Shown: positions 54,166 through 63,833 of the stretch, piece after piece | Numbering within the stretch: the first letter of the stretch is position 1 | How the letters are laid out: each line of letters opens with the position of its first letter | Assembly: GCA_963971285.1 (NCBI GenBank) | Contig: OZ020258.1 | Location: forward strand, 15,021,390 to 15,085,389 | Reading direction: 5' to 3' | DNA from: Astropecten irregularis | Taxonomy: Eukaryota; Echinodermata; Asteroidea; Paxillosida; Astropectinidae | Length of the DNA stretch: 64,000 bases | Position numbers and translations under genes: made by a program | The notes under the pieces: generated by a model | The model's database searches: none | Told to the model about the DNA's origin: nothing | What the model saw: only the letters and a program-made list of their open reading frames with translations

Positions 54166-55003
54166 CGAGCCCCTCCGCGGTTCTTGCGCGGGTAGTGTAA
54201 AAAACTACCGCGTTTCTGGCTGGACAACTTGCCTCTGTGCATGTGTAAGAGGGATAAAACTGCTGCTATTATTTTATTGTTATTACCCCCTTGTTTTCAT
54301 GATGGTATCCCCCTTCCCTACCCAAGGCTTGTCTGGGAGTGGTTCCACAGATTGGGACCCAGACTTAGTATTCTTAGCAGTATAGTATATTCTCTAAGGC
54401 ACCAGTCTATTGTCATGTGGTTTTTCCACTGACCATGGGCTCAGAGTGGTCAGTGAGCATCGAGGCACCGTGCAGTCAAGAAGCACTCGGACATCTGCCT
54501 CTTTTTCCATACAGCCTGCTCAAACGTTACTGGTTTAAGTTTGATTGTTCTTATTTTGCAACTCTTCTTGAGTGCTGTTGTTGGTTTCTTCTCTTATTAA
54601 AATTTACTTTTTTTGGATTTTTTGATATAGTAAAAAGATTTTTTGGGAGTAGTATTTTTATTCTGATTTGTGAACTTGTTTTGGCTTGAAGTTTTGTTGA
54701 GAATAAATCATTCATATTTTTTGTTTGGACATCAAAATCACGTTTTTTACTTTTTCTTTCTTATGATTACCCTGCGACTGCTCCTTGAAAGATCCATGTT
54801 ACATTTTTATTTAATTTTTTGTGTCATTTTTTTGGAAGCGAGTTCCCCAGAAGTGTTATTTTTTAGGTGAACCATTTTTAGGCGGTACATTTTCTTTGGT
54901 GGAAGATCCGGGTAGGGGGATGTTCTTTGTGAACTTAGCTTGGTAATCATAGGAAAAGAGAAGAAACCGACACAGTGTTTAAGCTGAGGAACAATTTGAT
55001 TGC
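54166..55003. other. boundary of DIRS-1 and 5' part of GypD
   Basis: Up to about 54230 the minus strand still reads like an Arg/Gly-rich gag end (RARTAEGLGGTPSRG). From there to 55003 lies T-rich non-coding DNA without a frame, probably the GypD LTR and leader. I could not find its LTR ends because no second copy exists in the window. Confidence 0.4.
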
Positions 55004-56150
55004 ATGATAACTGACGCCAGATGTCCATCCAACTTGACCTTCAATGGTCCTAATGCCAGCACACCTCTGCAGCAGACATACAGACACTCCTATCAGCACA
55101 ACTCCTATCAGCACACCCCGTTACAGATGGCAGGTTTTGACCCCATGATGCGACAGCCCACCCCACGCCCAATGTACCAGGCGCCCACCACCTACACTTC
55201 ACACCAGCTGAAGGATGTCCCTACCTTTAGCGGCTTGGCCTCAACGAAGCACGGCCTACGTGTAGAGGACTGGGCATGTGAAATGAGTTACCTGCTTTAA
55301 GTCAAGGGACCACAACCGGATCGGGTAAAACTCCAGGAGGTCGTCCGACACACAAAGGGAGAGGCCCAAGACATCGTCCTGAACCTTGAATGTTGTGGTG
55401 ATATCACGGCTGAGGGGGCGATCACAGAACTGCTGGACGAGTTTGGAGAAGGAAGTGTGGCAGCCACGCCAATAGCTGCATTCTTTTCAAGGTGTCAGCG
55501 GTCGGGGGAAACTGCCACCGGGTATGCTATTACCCTTGAGACTCTGCTACGGCACGTGGAGGAGGTTCAACGGAGACAAGGCCAACACAGCTCACTCAGC
55601 GAGGACAGAGATGTCCTGCTGACAACCCAATTCATGTCTGGACTTCATGATGATAGCGTGAGATGACGCCTTGTCCCCATGCAACCGAGAAAGATGACGT
55701 ACAAGGCACTTCGGATAGAACTGCGGGTCATCGCCGAAGAGACAAGACAGACACAAGAAAGGAGACATCACTACGAAGTCCATAATCAGACAGCTGAGGT
55801 TCATCAAGCCCACTAACAGGCCGTAGCTGACAACCCCTCCAAGCCTTACCCACAGAGCTCTGACCTCGTTTGTCCAAGTGCACAACCTGACCTTGACGAT
55901 CAAACAGCACATATCAACCCTCGACCATGTTCTGGAGGGGCAACACACGTTGGGACAGCGCATTCACCACTTGGAGCAAGCTATGGCACACCCACACCAC
56001 CAGGCGGCTGTACCGAGAGGGCGACCAACTCCTAGGCCAGCGCTGACGTGTCACAATTGTGGGGAAGTTGGACACTTTGCCCGACAGTGCCGAGCTCAGC
56101 CATCTAGACAACGCAACCCCCGACAAGTGCAGACACAGCCTTTAAACTAG
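55004..56150 (+). pseudogene. GypD gag
   Basis: The N-terminal stretch is rich in Gln/His/Thr/Pro. QLKDVPTFSGLASTKHGLRV opens a PNMA-like gag fold, followed after a stop by KLQEVVRHTKGEAQDIVLNL, FFSRCQRSGETATGYAITLE and TTQFMSGLHDDSVR. A CCHC knuckle CHNCGEVGHFARQC lies at 56048-56089. Stops at 55298 and 55666 and shifts around 55800-55880 interrupt it. Confidence 0.8.
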
Positions 56151-56173
56151 AGGAACCTGCTAATGCTGGGCAA

Positions 56174-57042
56174 TTGGCGGATAACTCTAGAATTAAAGGC
56201 CCTACAACAACCACAAATCCGAGGCGAGCTGAGGTGATGTCCCTCCAAACAGATGCAGAATGTCAGGATGGTAAGCAACCATTGGTGGGACCTGTGAATA
56301 CAGCCAGTGTAGTCGTTTCTGGGAGGAGCTGTCAGGCACTTCTCGACACTGGATCACAGGTCACTACTATAACCGATGCCTACATCACGACCCATCCTAA
56401 GCTTCGACAGCAGACTCTGAGGAGAACAGACATCATCATGAAAGGCGCAGGTGGCCAGAACGTCCTTCATCGGGGGTATATTCTCCTCAGTGTAAATGTA
56501 ATCGGTGAGGAGGTGAAGCACATCCCAGCATTGGTTGTTCATGAGACGAATTTCCGACGGTCGACTCCACTCCTTATCGGGACAAATGTGATCATGGCTG
56601 TAAGGGACGCGGCTTTATGACAAAAGCCAAGAAGTCCACCAGCTGGTACTCTGCTTTCCAGTGTGTGAACATAGATGGTGTGGATGTTGCCTGCATCAAT
56701 GGAGAGATTGGGTATTTGTGGTATGCCGGTAAACGTCCCATAGAAGTCCCGCCTGGAGCTGAGATGACCATCGCAGCCAAAGCACCAAAATCAACGCGAG
56801 GACGGACAATTTCCGCACTTGTAGAAGGGAGGAACAGTCGGAGCCTGGTTGCTGGACAGCTGTTAGTTGAAGTGGAGGATGGCAAGACACATATTCATCT
56901 GTGCAATCCCTCTCATCGAGCGGTAGTAGTCAGACGAAATGCAACCCTAGCGAAGCTGTCCTGTGCCCAGATTGTCCACACTTCACCTAGCCCTAAAACC
57001 ACAGAGGTGGCATCTGATGAAGACAGCATATACCAGCTGTAG
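56174..57042 (+). pseudogene. GypD protease and PR-RT linker
   Basis: ALLDTGSQVTTITDAYI (about 56335-56385) is the retropepsin active site. GAGGQNVLHRGYILLSVNVI and PLLIGTNVI complete the domain. A shift at 56620 passes to the frame 56617-57042 (WYAGKRPIEVPPGAEMTIAA and VVVRRNATLAKLS), which is the usual linker before RT. Confidence 0.85.
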
Positions 57043-57059
57043 ATTTTGATGGTGCTGAC

Positions 57060-58058
57060 ATGACTACCCCGACTAGGCAGACCATCGATAACCTACTCAG
57101 AGAAAATGCTGATGTCTTCTCCAAAGATCAACTGGATATTGCCCATGACACAAACCGTCGAGCACGAAATCCCTTTGAGCGACCCTACTCCATTCCGTTT
57201 GCCATACCGACGTATTGCGCCTGCAGATTTCCAGGAGGTTCGCAAACACATAGAAGATCTCGAGAAGACTGGAGTCATCAAACACAGCCAGAGTCCTGTT
57301 GCGTCACCAGTAGTTATTGTCCGGAAGAAGGATGGAACCATCCGTCTCTGCATCGACTACCGCAAGCTCAATTCCAGAACAGTTCGTGATGCCTATCCCT
57401 TACCACGGATTGAGGAAGCGCTGGATGCTCTGGGAAGTGGGAAAGGCTAAGTACTTCTGCCTAGATTTGACCTCTGGGTATCTTCAAGTCAAAGTTGCTG
57501 AGAAAGACCGGCCAACCACGTCAATGGGACTGTACGAGTTCGTGAGGATGCCTTTCGGCCTAGTTAATGCGCCGGGAACCTTTCAACGGTTGATGTCAAC
57601 TATATTCAGTGGCCTGAACTTTGAAAGCGTCCTCCTCTATCTCGACGATGTCATCGTTTACAGCTCAATTTGAAGAACACATCACTCGACTGGGCCAAGT
57701 GTTCGACCGACTCCGACAACATAATCTGAAGCTCAAACCTAGCAAGTGCCACCTCTTCAAGGACAGTGTTCAGTATCTGGGGCACATCGTGTCAGCTGAT
57801 GGTATCTCCACGAATCCCGAGAAGATTGCAGATGTGAAGAATTGGCCCGTCCCAACATCCAAGAAAGATGTCAGAAGCTTTCTTGGTATAACAGGCTACT
57901 ACCGGAAGTTTATACAAGACTATGCCAAGATAGCTAGCCCTCTCTTCGGCCTTATCGGGGGAAAGCGTGGCTGCCGAGACCCTCCGTTCCAGTGGACTGA
58001 GCAATGCGATGCCGCTTTTCGGAACCTGATTGACAAGCTGACATCGGCCCCATCTTAG
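57060..58058 (+). pseudogene. GypD reverse transcriptase
   Basis: Four frames in order. [40 protein letters not shown] and [16 protein letters not shown] come first (57106-57450). [17 protein letters not shown] (motif A), [18 protein letters not shown] and [12 protein letters not shown] (YLDD, 57637-57651) follow, then HNLKLKPSKCHLFKDSVQYL, GHIVSADGI and VRSFLGITGYYRKFIQDYAK. Shifts occur near 57190, 57447 and 57667. The catalytic residues are present. Confidence 0.9.
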
Positions 58059-58440
58059 CATATGCTGATTACAAACTGCCCTTTTGTGTCCAGACAGATG
58101 CATCACTTAGTGGCCTCGGTGCAGTACTCACCCAGAAACAGGATGGTCGAGAACGAGTGGTGACCTATGCGAGTCGAACCCTCTCCTCTGCAGAGAAAAG
58201 GTACCCAGCCCACAAGCTAGAGTTCAGAGCTTTACACTGGGCCCTCCACCACCAAGTTCCGAGATTATCTGTATGGACACAAGGTTACCGTGATGACTGA
58301 CAACAACAGCGAAGACAGCGAAGCTCGATGCTCACAGCCAATGATGGGTCAATGATCTTTCCCTGTTCGAAGTTGACATCCTCTACCGTCCAGGGAAGAG
58401 CAATGCCAACGCTGATGCACTTTCCAGGATATCAGGAAGG
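58059..58440 (+). pseudogene. GypD RNase H
   Basis: FCVQTDASLSGLGAVLTQKQ, VVTYASRTLSSAEKRYPAHK and LEFRALHWAL give the first Asp and the Glu. YLYGHKVTVMTDNN (second Asp) is in another phase, and DILYRPGKSNANADALSRIS closes the domain. A short deletion seems to lie near 58310-58340. Confidence 0.85.
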
Positions 58441-59085
58441 GAAGTCAAACGCATACTGGATGCAGCTGAGAATGGCTCAGTGGAGGATGTGGTGACCACA
58501 GGCCAAGCCGAGATGCAGATGCAGGTGACTTCTCCATCTATAGATGCACATTCGGAGACAGGCAGCCCTACCCCATCGGATGATGATGTCGATGTACATG
58601 TACACCTTTCATCAGATGAGGTCCCCTCCGACGATGGCCCCCAGACATGTGGGACGAGTTGCTTACAAGGCGACGGCGAACTTTGCAGAGCTCAAGCAGA
58701 TGATCTGGCGATAAACCGGGTTCTCCTCAAGACATATCAGCACCACAACCTAAGCCAGAGGCAGATGAGACGCGAGGATAGATGTGTTCGTCGACTGCTA
58801 CACTCCTGGGATCACCTGCATGTGGTGGATGGCCTCCTCATGTATAGTGAAGGGGAGGGCGGTAACAAGAGAACAGTTCCAGTGCTCCCTCGTCAGATGA
58901 TACCGCCAGTCCTGAGGAATCTCCATGATGAGATGGGCCATCTTGGTTTTCGTAAAACCTTCCAGCTGGTGAACAAGAGATTCTTCTGACCAGGCCTACA
59001 CACCGATGTGAAGCGCTACATACAAGTCTGCAAGAGATGCACTCTAAGAAAACGCCTACAGAAGGTTAAAGAACGGGGAATATAA
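58441..59085 (+). pseudogene. GypD linker and integrase zinc-binding domain
   Basis: An acidic Ser/Thr/Asp-rich linker (58480-58700) leads into LLHSWDHLHVVDGLLMYSEG and the HHCC site. The two His are in HDEMGHLGFRKTFQLVNKRF; the Cys pair is in CKRCTLRKRLQKV after one TGA at 58987. The element ends here, directly before the core, at the DIRS-2 boundary. Confidence 0.8.
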
Positions 59086-59122
59086 CATTGATTAGACCAG
59101 TTAATCCGGTATAAGTGTCTTA

Positions 59123-59398
59123 TCATAAATTATGGAACGATAACATAAATGACAAACAATGATAGCATAACATAAAATGCTGTACATACAAACTTAACAG
59201 TCCAAGAGACATAGTTACCCTAAGTTTTTCTTTAAGGGCTTCTTTAATGTACATATCTTTAGCTGTTTCTGAGGCCCAGCGACCGTGTTTCTTGATGAGT
59301 CTATCTGGAATACCACAGGCTGCCTGAGTGGCTCCCCCGGAACGGAGGCTATGAAGCCTAAATGATTCGACATTAGGTACAACCGTGTAAATGAGCAC
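59123..59398 (-). pseudogene. DIRS-2 tyrosine recombinase, C-terminal fragment
   Basis: RLHSLRSGGATQAACGIPD (His and Arg of the box) and HGRWASETAKDMYIKEALK (His/Trp and nucleophile Tyr) are clear. The first catalytic Arg and the whole N-terminal domain are missing; upstream there are only tandem repeats and a frame shift near 59400. Confidence 0.85.
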
Positions 59399-59505
59399 TT
59401 GGAAGAAGGGGTTACTTCTTCAAGAAATAATGTCTCACTAGAAAATGTATAGTGGTTAACCAGTAGAACTGGTATAAGGCGAAACAATATCTAGGCTCTC
59501 AATCC

Positions 59506-59665
59506 TGAGCAAACCAAGTGTTATCAAGGCTTTGCAATCTAGTACAGGAATAAAAGTATATCATAGGGCTCGAGCCTCAAGACAAACCAAGTATTATCAA
59601 GGCTCTACAGCCTAAAGCAAACCAAGTATTATCAAGGCTCTACAGCCTAACAAGAGCAAAAGCAA
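59506..59665. repeat. tandem repeat AACCAAGTATTATCAAGGCT
   Basis: Three to four units of 33-38 bp, each with AACCAAGT(A/G)TTATCAAGGC and CTACAGCCTAA. They stand where the front part of the recombinase gene is expected. Confidence 0.8.
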
Positions 59666-59684
59666 GTATAGTAAAGGCTCGAAA

Positions 59685-59709
59685 GCATTGTTCATACGCA
59701 GTATGAACA
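59685..59709. repeat. perfect hairpin ATTGTTCATAC/GTATGAACAAT
   Basis: 11-bp arms with a GCA loop, beside the tandem repeat in DIRS-2. Confidence 0.85.
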
Positions 59710-59782
59710 ATGTCGTGTTGCGTAACAAACAGTGACATTATCAAGTCAGTGGAGCATTGACTCCTTGCAACTGTAACAGAAT

Positions 59783-60532
59783 CTATTGAAATGAAAGCCT
59801 TAGTGCGAGCATGCTGAACTTAGGAAACTTCTCAGCGAAGAGTGGGCGACCACTTGGCGCACAAATGAATGAATTGTATGCCGCAGGGAACCTAATACAG
59901 TCTTTGACATGTAGATCAAGGATCCCTTGATTGTTTGTCAAGAGAGGCCAAAATGGTGCAGAGGGCCATTCAGGAATAATCAGTGTTCCAAGGGCTTTGC
60001 TGGCTCTTAGATGCAAAATGGTGTTGGAAATGAGGGATATAGGTGGAACTAGCCAGTTGTTTTCACCTATCCATCTACCTTTTCAGATCCAGGGTTCCAA
60101 AACCTGGAGTTGAATCTTGAAAGCTTATTATTCTGAAAGCTCGCAAATCTATCAATGGAATGTGGGCCCCATAGAATCTCGAAATTCGAGAAGTGTCTAT
60201 CTGATAGATCTGCTTTTTCATTTTCTGTGCGTGGGATCCATTCAACTTTAATAGAGATATTATTTTCTAGGCAAGTAGTATAGATAGCCTTGGCCATGGC
60301 ATGCAGATCTGAGTTGCCACTTCCTACTTGAATGATATTGGCCACGTTCTGGCTGTCTGTGAACCATTTAGTCTTTTTGCCCGCAAAGCGCACCACTACT
60401 TTTCTGTTTTTCTAAGTGATTCCATGCTCCCCTTGCTACCATGTCTCTACTACAACATAACCTGCTCCAGCTATATCACTTGCGTCTGAAAAGACAACTT
60501 CGTGGTATAGAGTATCGGTAGTCATTGCGACT
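59783..60532 (-). pseudogene. DIRS-2 RNase H and connection to the recombinase
   Basis: VVFSDASDIAGAGYVVVE (about 60465-60515) holds the first catalytic Asp, with two stops after it. The frame 60067-60396 continues: TKWFTDSQNVANIIQVGSGN (Asp) and IKVEWIPRTENEKADLSDRH (Asp). One shift later NWLVPPISLISNTILHLRAS and LIIPEWPSAPFWPLLTNNQG follow. That conserved Trp/Pro motif normally lies between RNase H and the recombinase in DIRS elements. Confidence 0.85.
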
Positions 60533-61585
60533 GGGGCCGATTTCACGAAACTTGTCTTATTTTAGGATCGATCTTTTGACTTAGGAAGAGTCCTGGCTGT
60601 AAGATCGATCTAAGCTATGATGCGTCCTAAGACCGATTTCACCAAACACGTCTAAAGCCCACCGCACACTATACGATCCGACATTCCGACTATAGGACCC
60701 GACTGGTTTTTGGAAGGATCGCAAAGCATTCTGGGAGTCTTAACCGTGATTGTTCCCAGTCGCAGACCCACTCTGATGGCCAGTCGGCAAGATTAGACTG
60801 TCGAATCACGGTTAAGACTCCCAGAATGCTTTGCGATCCTTCCAAAAACCAGTCGGGTCCTATAGTCGGAATGTCGGATCGTATAGTGTGCGGTGGGCTT
60901 TAGGCAAGATCAGTCTGTCATGCTGATAAATATATTGTAATATATTGGACGAGGATGGCCTTTCCAAATACAACGGCTGCACCATGTTTACTTGATTCAA
61001 TTGGAGCGAATGCGTCCAACAGCCGTTGTTTTATGCTTGTGGTGTGCGCGCGCAGCATGAATGAAGTCAAGTAAGAAAACTCAAGATGGCTGATTGGTTG
61101 TTGTTCGGGCGAAAAGTTTTCGTCTGCTGAAATAAAATATCTGCTAACTCGTAACGTACTCACATGGGTGACAAGCTCAAATTCATATGCAAATCTTGAA
61201 ATAATCCCTGTCAAACAATAGACCATCCGCTACGTTTTTCTCGTCATTTTAAACTATCGAGTGGATTCTCCGGTCACGGAATATTAACTCGCCTAGCCTA
61301 GGGCTACGTATGTTACCTCCCTGCCCGCCGAGTCGCGAGTACACAGCAAGAAGCGTAAGCGTCATTGTTGCTATTCAGTATTTAATATATGTAGGCCTAC
61401 GTGTTCGTGCAGATAAGACGACCCTCAGACCCTTCCTAAGTTAAGACGAGTTCAGCCGCGTTGCTATGGAAGTTGAGATGCGTTTAATGCGTCTTAACTT
61501 TGGTGAAATCGATCCTAGGACGCGTCCAGACATAGGACGAGTTACCCTTCCTAAGACGCGTCTTAGCGTTTCGTGAAATTGGCCG
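60533..61585. mobile_element. MITE inserted between RT and RNase H of DIRS-2
   Basis: The ends GGGCCGATTTCACGAAAC and the complement of GCGGCCAATTTCACGAAAC are inverted. Both are followed by TCCTAGGAC/CCTAAGAC-rich subterminal repeats and a second GAT(C/T)GATTTCACCAAA-type block. No transposase was found. It contains a second, smaller MITE (60655-60900). DIRS-2 RT and RNase H stand on either side. Confidence 0.75.
60655..60900. mobile_element. 246-bp MITE nested in the larger MITE, TA duplication
   Basis: About 96-bp arms are perfect inverted copies (AAGCCCACCGCACACTATAC ... GGAAGGATCGCAAAGCATTC). TA flanks at 60653-60654 and 60901-60902. Near identity of the arms suggests a young insertion. 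Confidence 0.85.
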
Positions 61586-62640
61586 CTGGTCTCAGAAGGC
61601 TGATGTTATTCCAGAATGATAATTCGGTCAAGCTGTTAGATGACAGGAAAATGTAGCTGTGCCAAGAGGGGGCGGATTGGATGTCCCTTAAGAGGGACCT
61701 AGTCATAAATCTAGTAACATTTCCTAATGCCGGTGTCATAGCAATAACTTGGCCTACGAGGCTCGTATTTAACTTAACGTGAGACTTTTTGGAATTCTTC
61801 AATTCAATGGTTGTGTCTATGATACGTTGGATTTTTCTTGGGAGTGTTCCATTATTGGTGTCTAAAATGAAACCTAGCCACTGGCAAGACAAGTTTGGTT
61901 CCCAATTGGATTTTTCTTGGTTAACAATGAATCCAGCTTTGTATAGGTCTTCCTGAATTTCCTTAGCGTTTTTGTGTGCCTCCTCAAGGTTGTCTACAAT
62001 TCCTAAACCGTCATCTTGATACAACACAATGGCCTTACTTTCGCTCCTCCATTTTTTCACGAGGCAGCGCATGACTTTTGAGAATATGTAAGGTGCGGAT
62101 GTAAGGCCAAAAGGTAGTACAGTGAATTTGAAGAACTAGCCACTCCAAGAGAAGCCAAGGTATTCTGTGTGTTTGTGGAAAATATCAATGTGATGATAGC
62201 CGCTTTTGAGATCGAAAGAGAAAAGGTATTTGCTGAGGTAGGTATTAGCTGTTTTGAGGTCCTCGTATTTTACTGATTGTTTCCATACATGCAAATTCAC
62301 TATTCTCAGGTCTAGAATGAGTCTCTTTTTGCCATTGGGCTGTACTGAGAGAGAGAGTGGACTGACGACCTTGGGTTTAGCATTGCATTGGACAATTCTG
62401 CGTTCACTCAGTAGCTGAGTGATTGATTCTGATACGAATTGGGAATATGTATTCGCAGAACGGTTGTTAGCATTGAAAGTTGGGGCCGGTAACGTTATAA
62501 ATGGAATTTTGTATCCCTCATGTATAACATCAAGTATAAATGGATTGACACATTTATTTTGCCAGTATGTCAAGTTCCTACGTAAGTTTCCTTTGACTAG
62601 CTTCCCAACATCACCTTGCTCAAATTAAAATTCATCGTGT
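61586..62640 (-). pseudogene. DIRS-2 reverse transcriptase
   Basis: The frame 62136-62573 has CVNPFILDVIHEGYKIPF (DIRS RT entry), KKRLILDLRIVNLHVWKQSV and FSFDLKSGYHHIDI (motif A). A single in-frame TAG (62136-62138) is followed by FFKFTVLPFGLTSAPYIFSK. The frame 61563-62072 then gives AIVLYQDDGLGIVDN (YQDD), NLSCQWLGFILDTNNGTLPR and VGQVIAMTPALGNVTRFMTR. The same phase runs through, so one stop is the only lesion upstream of the MITE. The gag stop TAA (62626) directly precedes this frame. Confidence 0.9.
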
Positions 62641-63496
62641 TTAAATAAAGCAAAATCGGTGTACTTATCTTCCATTATCTTGTCTTTGGTGGAGATCTGC
62701 GCTGTTCTAACGGGCCCTGATATAGAAGGTTCTTGCGTCTTTGGCGGAGGTGACAAAGGTGTGGGGGAGCGGTGCTCTTGCCTGGCTGTGAGAGGGGGCA
62801 CTCTTTTCTCCAGTGACCTGCTGAGCCACAAGCGAAACATCCTCCTGGCCTAGCTTGTTTATATGGTGGAACGGTGGGCTGTCTGTAGAAGGCTCCTGGG
62901 TTTGAGGTTGTAGAGTTGGGGCGTGGTGTACTGGCACTGTAGGGACGAAAACGACTGCTTCCTCTCTGAGACTTGGCTTTTATCTTTTTGAGGGCTCTTG
63001 CTTCTGCACGGTTGATTCTCTTTTCATCCTCAGAGTCGGAGGCGAGATCGTTTTTTTCGTACTGCTTGACGGTCTCCCATCCGCCTTCACTCGTATCGGC
63101 AAGTCTGATAAGCTTTTGCCTATTTGCGAGTTTCTTGGTGGCCGAGTCAATGAGGGTGGAAGCCGATCTCGTGTCTCCCGTTTTGATGGCTTCTTTTGAC
63201 TTGGTAATGATCTCCAGCAGCTCATTGTTGAAGTCAAACTGCTTGTGGTTGCCTTCCCTCTTTCATTTTGTAGTCGTAGCGACTTTGATCTTCTCGTTGA
63301 TGTTCTTGTAAGAGTCTTGCTGGCTTTGTATCATATCTGAGCGCAGCAGACAACACGACTCTTTTATGGTCTGTTGTAGCTCGCTAGTGGTGCTTTGAAA
63401 CGCCATAAGTAGACGCTCTGTGTTGTCTGTATTGGCGTCCATTGTTGAACGAACGATAAGATTGGTTGCGATAGATCGTATGGATTGGCTGAGCAA
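62625..63496 (-). pseudogene. DIRS-2 gag-like protein
   Basis: The start is at 63496 (MLSQSIRSIATNLIVRSTMD). The frame shifts near 63263 into FDFNNELLEIITKSKEAIKT, DTRSASTLIDSATKKLANRQ and EARALKKIKAKSQRG. A CCHC knuckle CFACGSAGHWRKEC is at about 62799-62840, and the end YTDFALFKHDEF at 62625 is in yet another phase. RNA binding is the likely role. A TATA box lies 58 bp upstream. Confidence 0.75.
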
Positions 63497-63553
63497 TATA
63501 TTATGATTGTAGTTGTCTGTCGGTATGCAGATGGCGACTATTGGCCCACCCTA

Positions 63554-63562
63554 CCTTATATA
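63554..63562 (-). promoter_or_regulatory. TATA box of DIRS-2
   Basis: The minus strand reads TATATAAGG about 58 bp before the gag start codon at 63496. Confidence 0.5.
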
Positions 63563-63689
63563 CCCACTGAACCTTTCACCGACAAAACTCTCCGCGCAGC
63601 GGACTAATATTCCTATAAGAACTAATTTTCGTACTAATTCACTGGCCCGTTCAACCGTACGAAAATAGATTTCCTGTTACGCACGAAGA

Positions 63690-63833
63690 AACATGCAATG
63701 TTAATTTCACGACCCACGAGTTAAAAGTATCATTATCAGGGTCATATTGCAGCTATATAGCTCGACATACATGCGACGGCTGTGGTTGCAGGGTGTAGCG
63801 TAGGCCTACATATTGAATATTCATGTCTACTTC
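63690..63833 (+). mobile_element. Mutator-like element copy 2, right half
   Basis: It matches 52487-52690 of copy 1 with short gaps: GCACGAAGAA, GAGTTAAAAGTATCA, GGTCATATT, TGCGA-GGCTGTGGTTG and TTGAATATTCAT. It fits as the continuation of the left half at 49225-50048. Confidence 0.55.

Larger units (their letters stand above)
50049..54200 (-). mobile_element. DIRS-1: DIRS-type tyrosine recombinase retrotransposon
   Basis: On the minus strand are a gag remnant end, RT (54165 to 52923), RNase H (split by a Mutator-like insertion), tyrosine recombinase (51519 to 50543) and, at the 3' end, an inverted-repeat structure. RT-RH-YR order plus inverted terminal repeats defines DIRS elements. The 5' side is cut near 54.2 kb where GypD begins. 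Confidence 0.9.
54230..59085 (+). mobile_element. GypD: Ty3/Gypsy element on the plus strand, 3' truncated
   Basis: In order: gag with zinc knuckle, protease, RT, RNase H and integrase zinc domain. It breaks off at about 59085 before the integrase catalytic core. It is the only large retrotransposon here on the plus strand and has many stops and shifts. Confidence 0.85.
59086..63562 (-). mobile_element. DIRS-2: second DIRS-type retrotransposon
   Basis: On the minus strand are TATA box, gag with zinc knuckle (63496 to 62625), RT (62640 to 61586), a 1.05 kb MITE, RNase H (60532 to about 60067), a conserved connection region, tandem repeats, and the C-terminal end of the tyrosine recombinase (about 59370 to 59123). 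It belongs to a different lineage from DIRS-1, judging by its RT. Confidence 0.85.
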
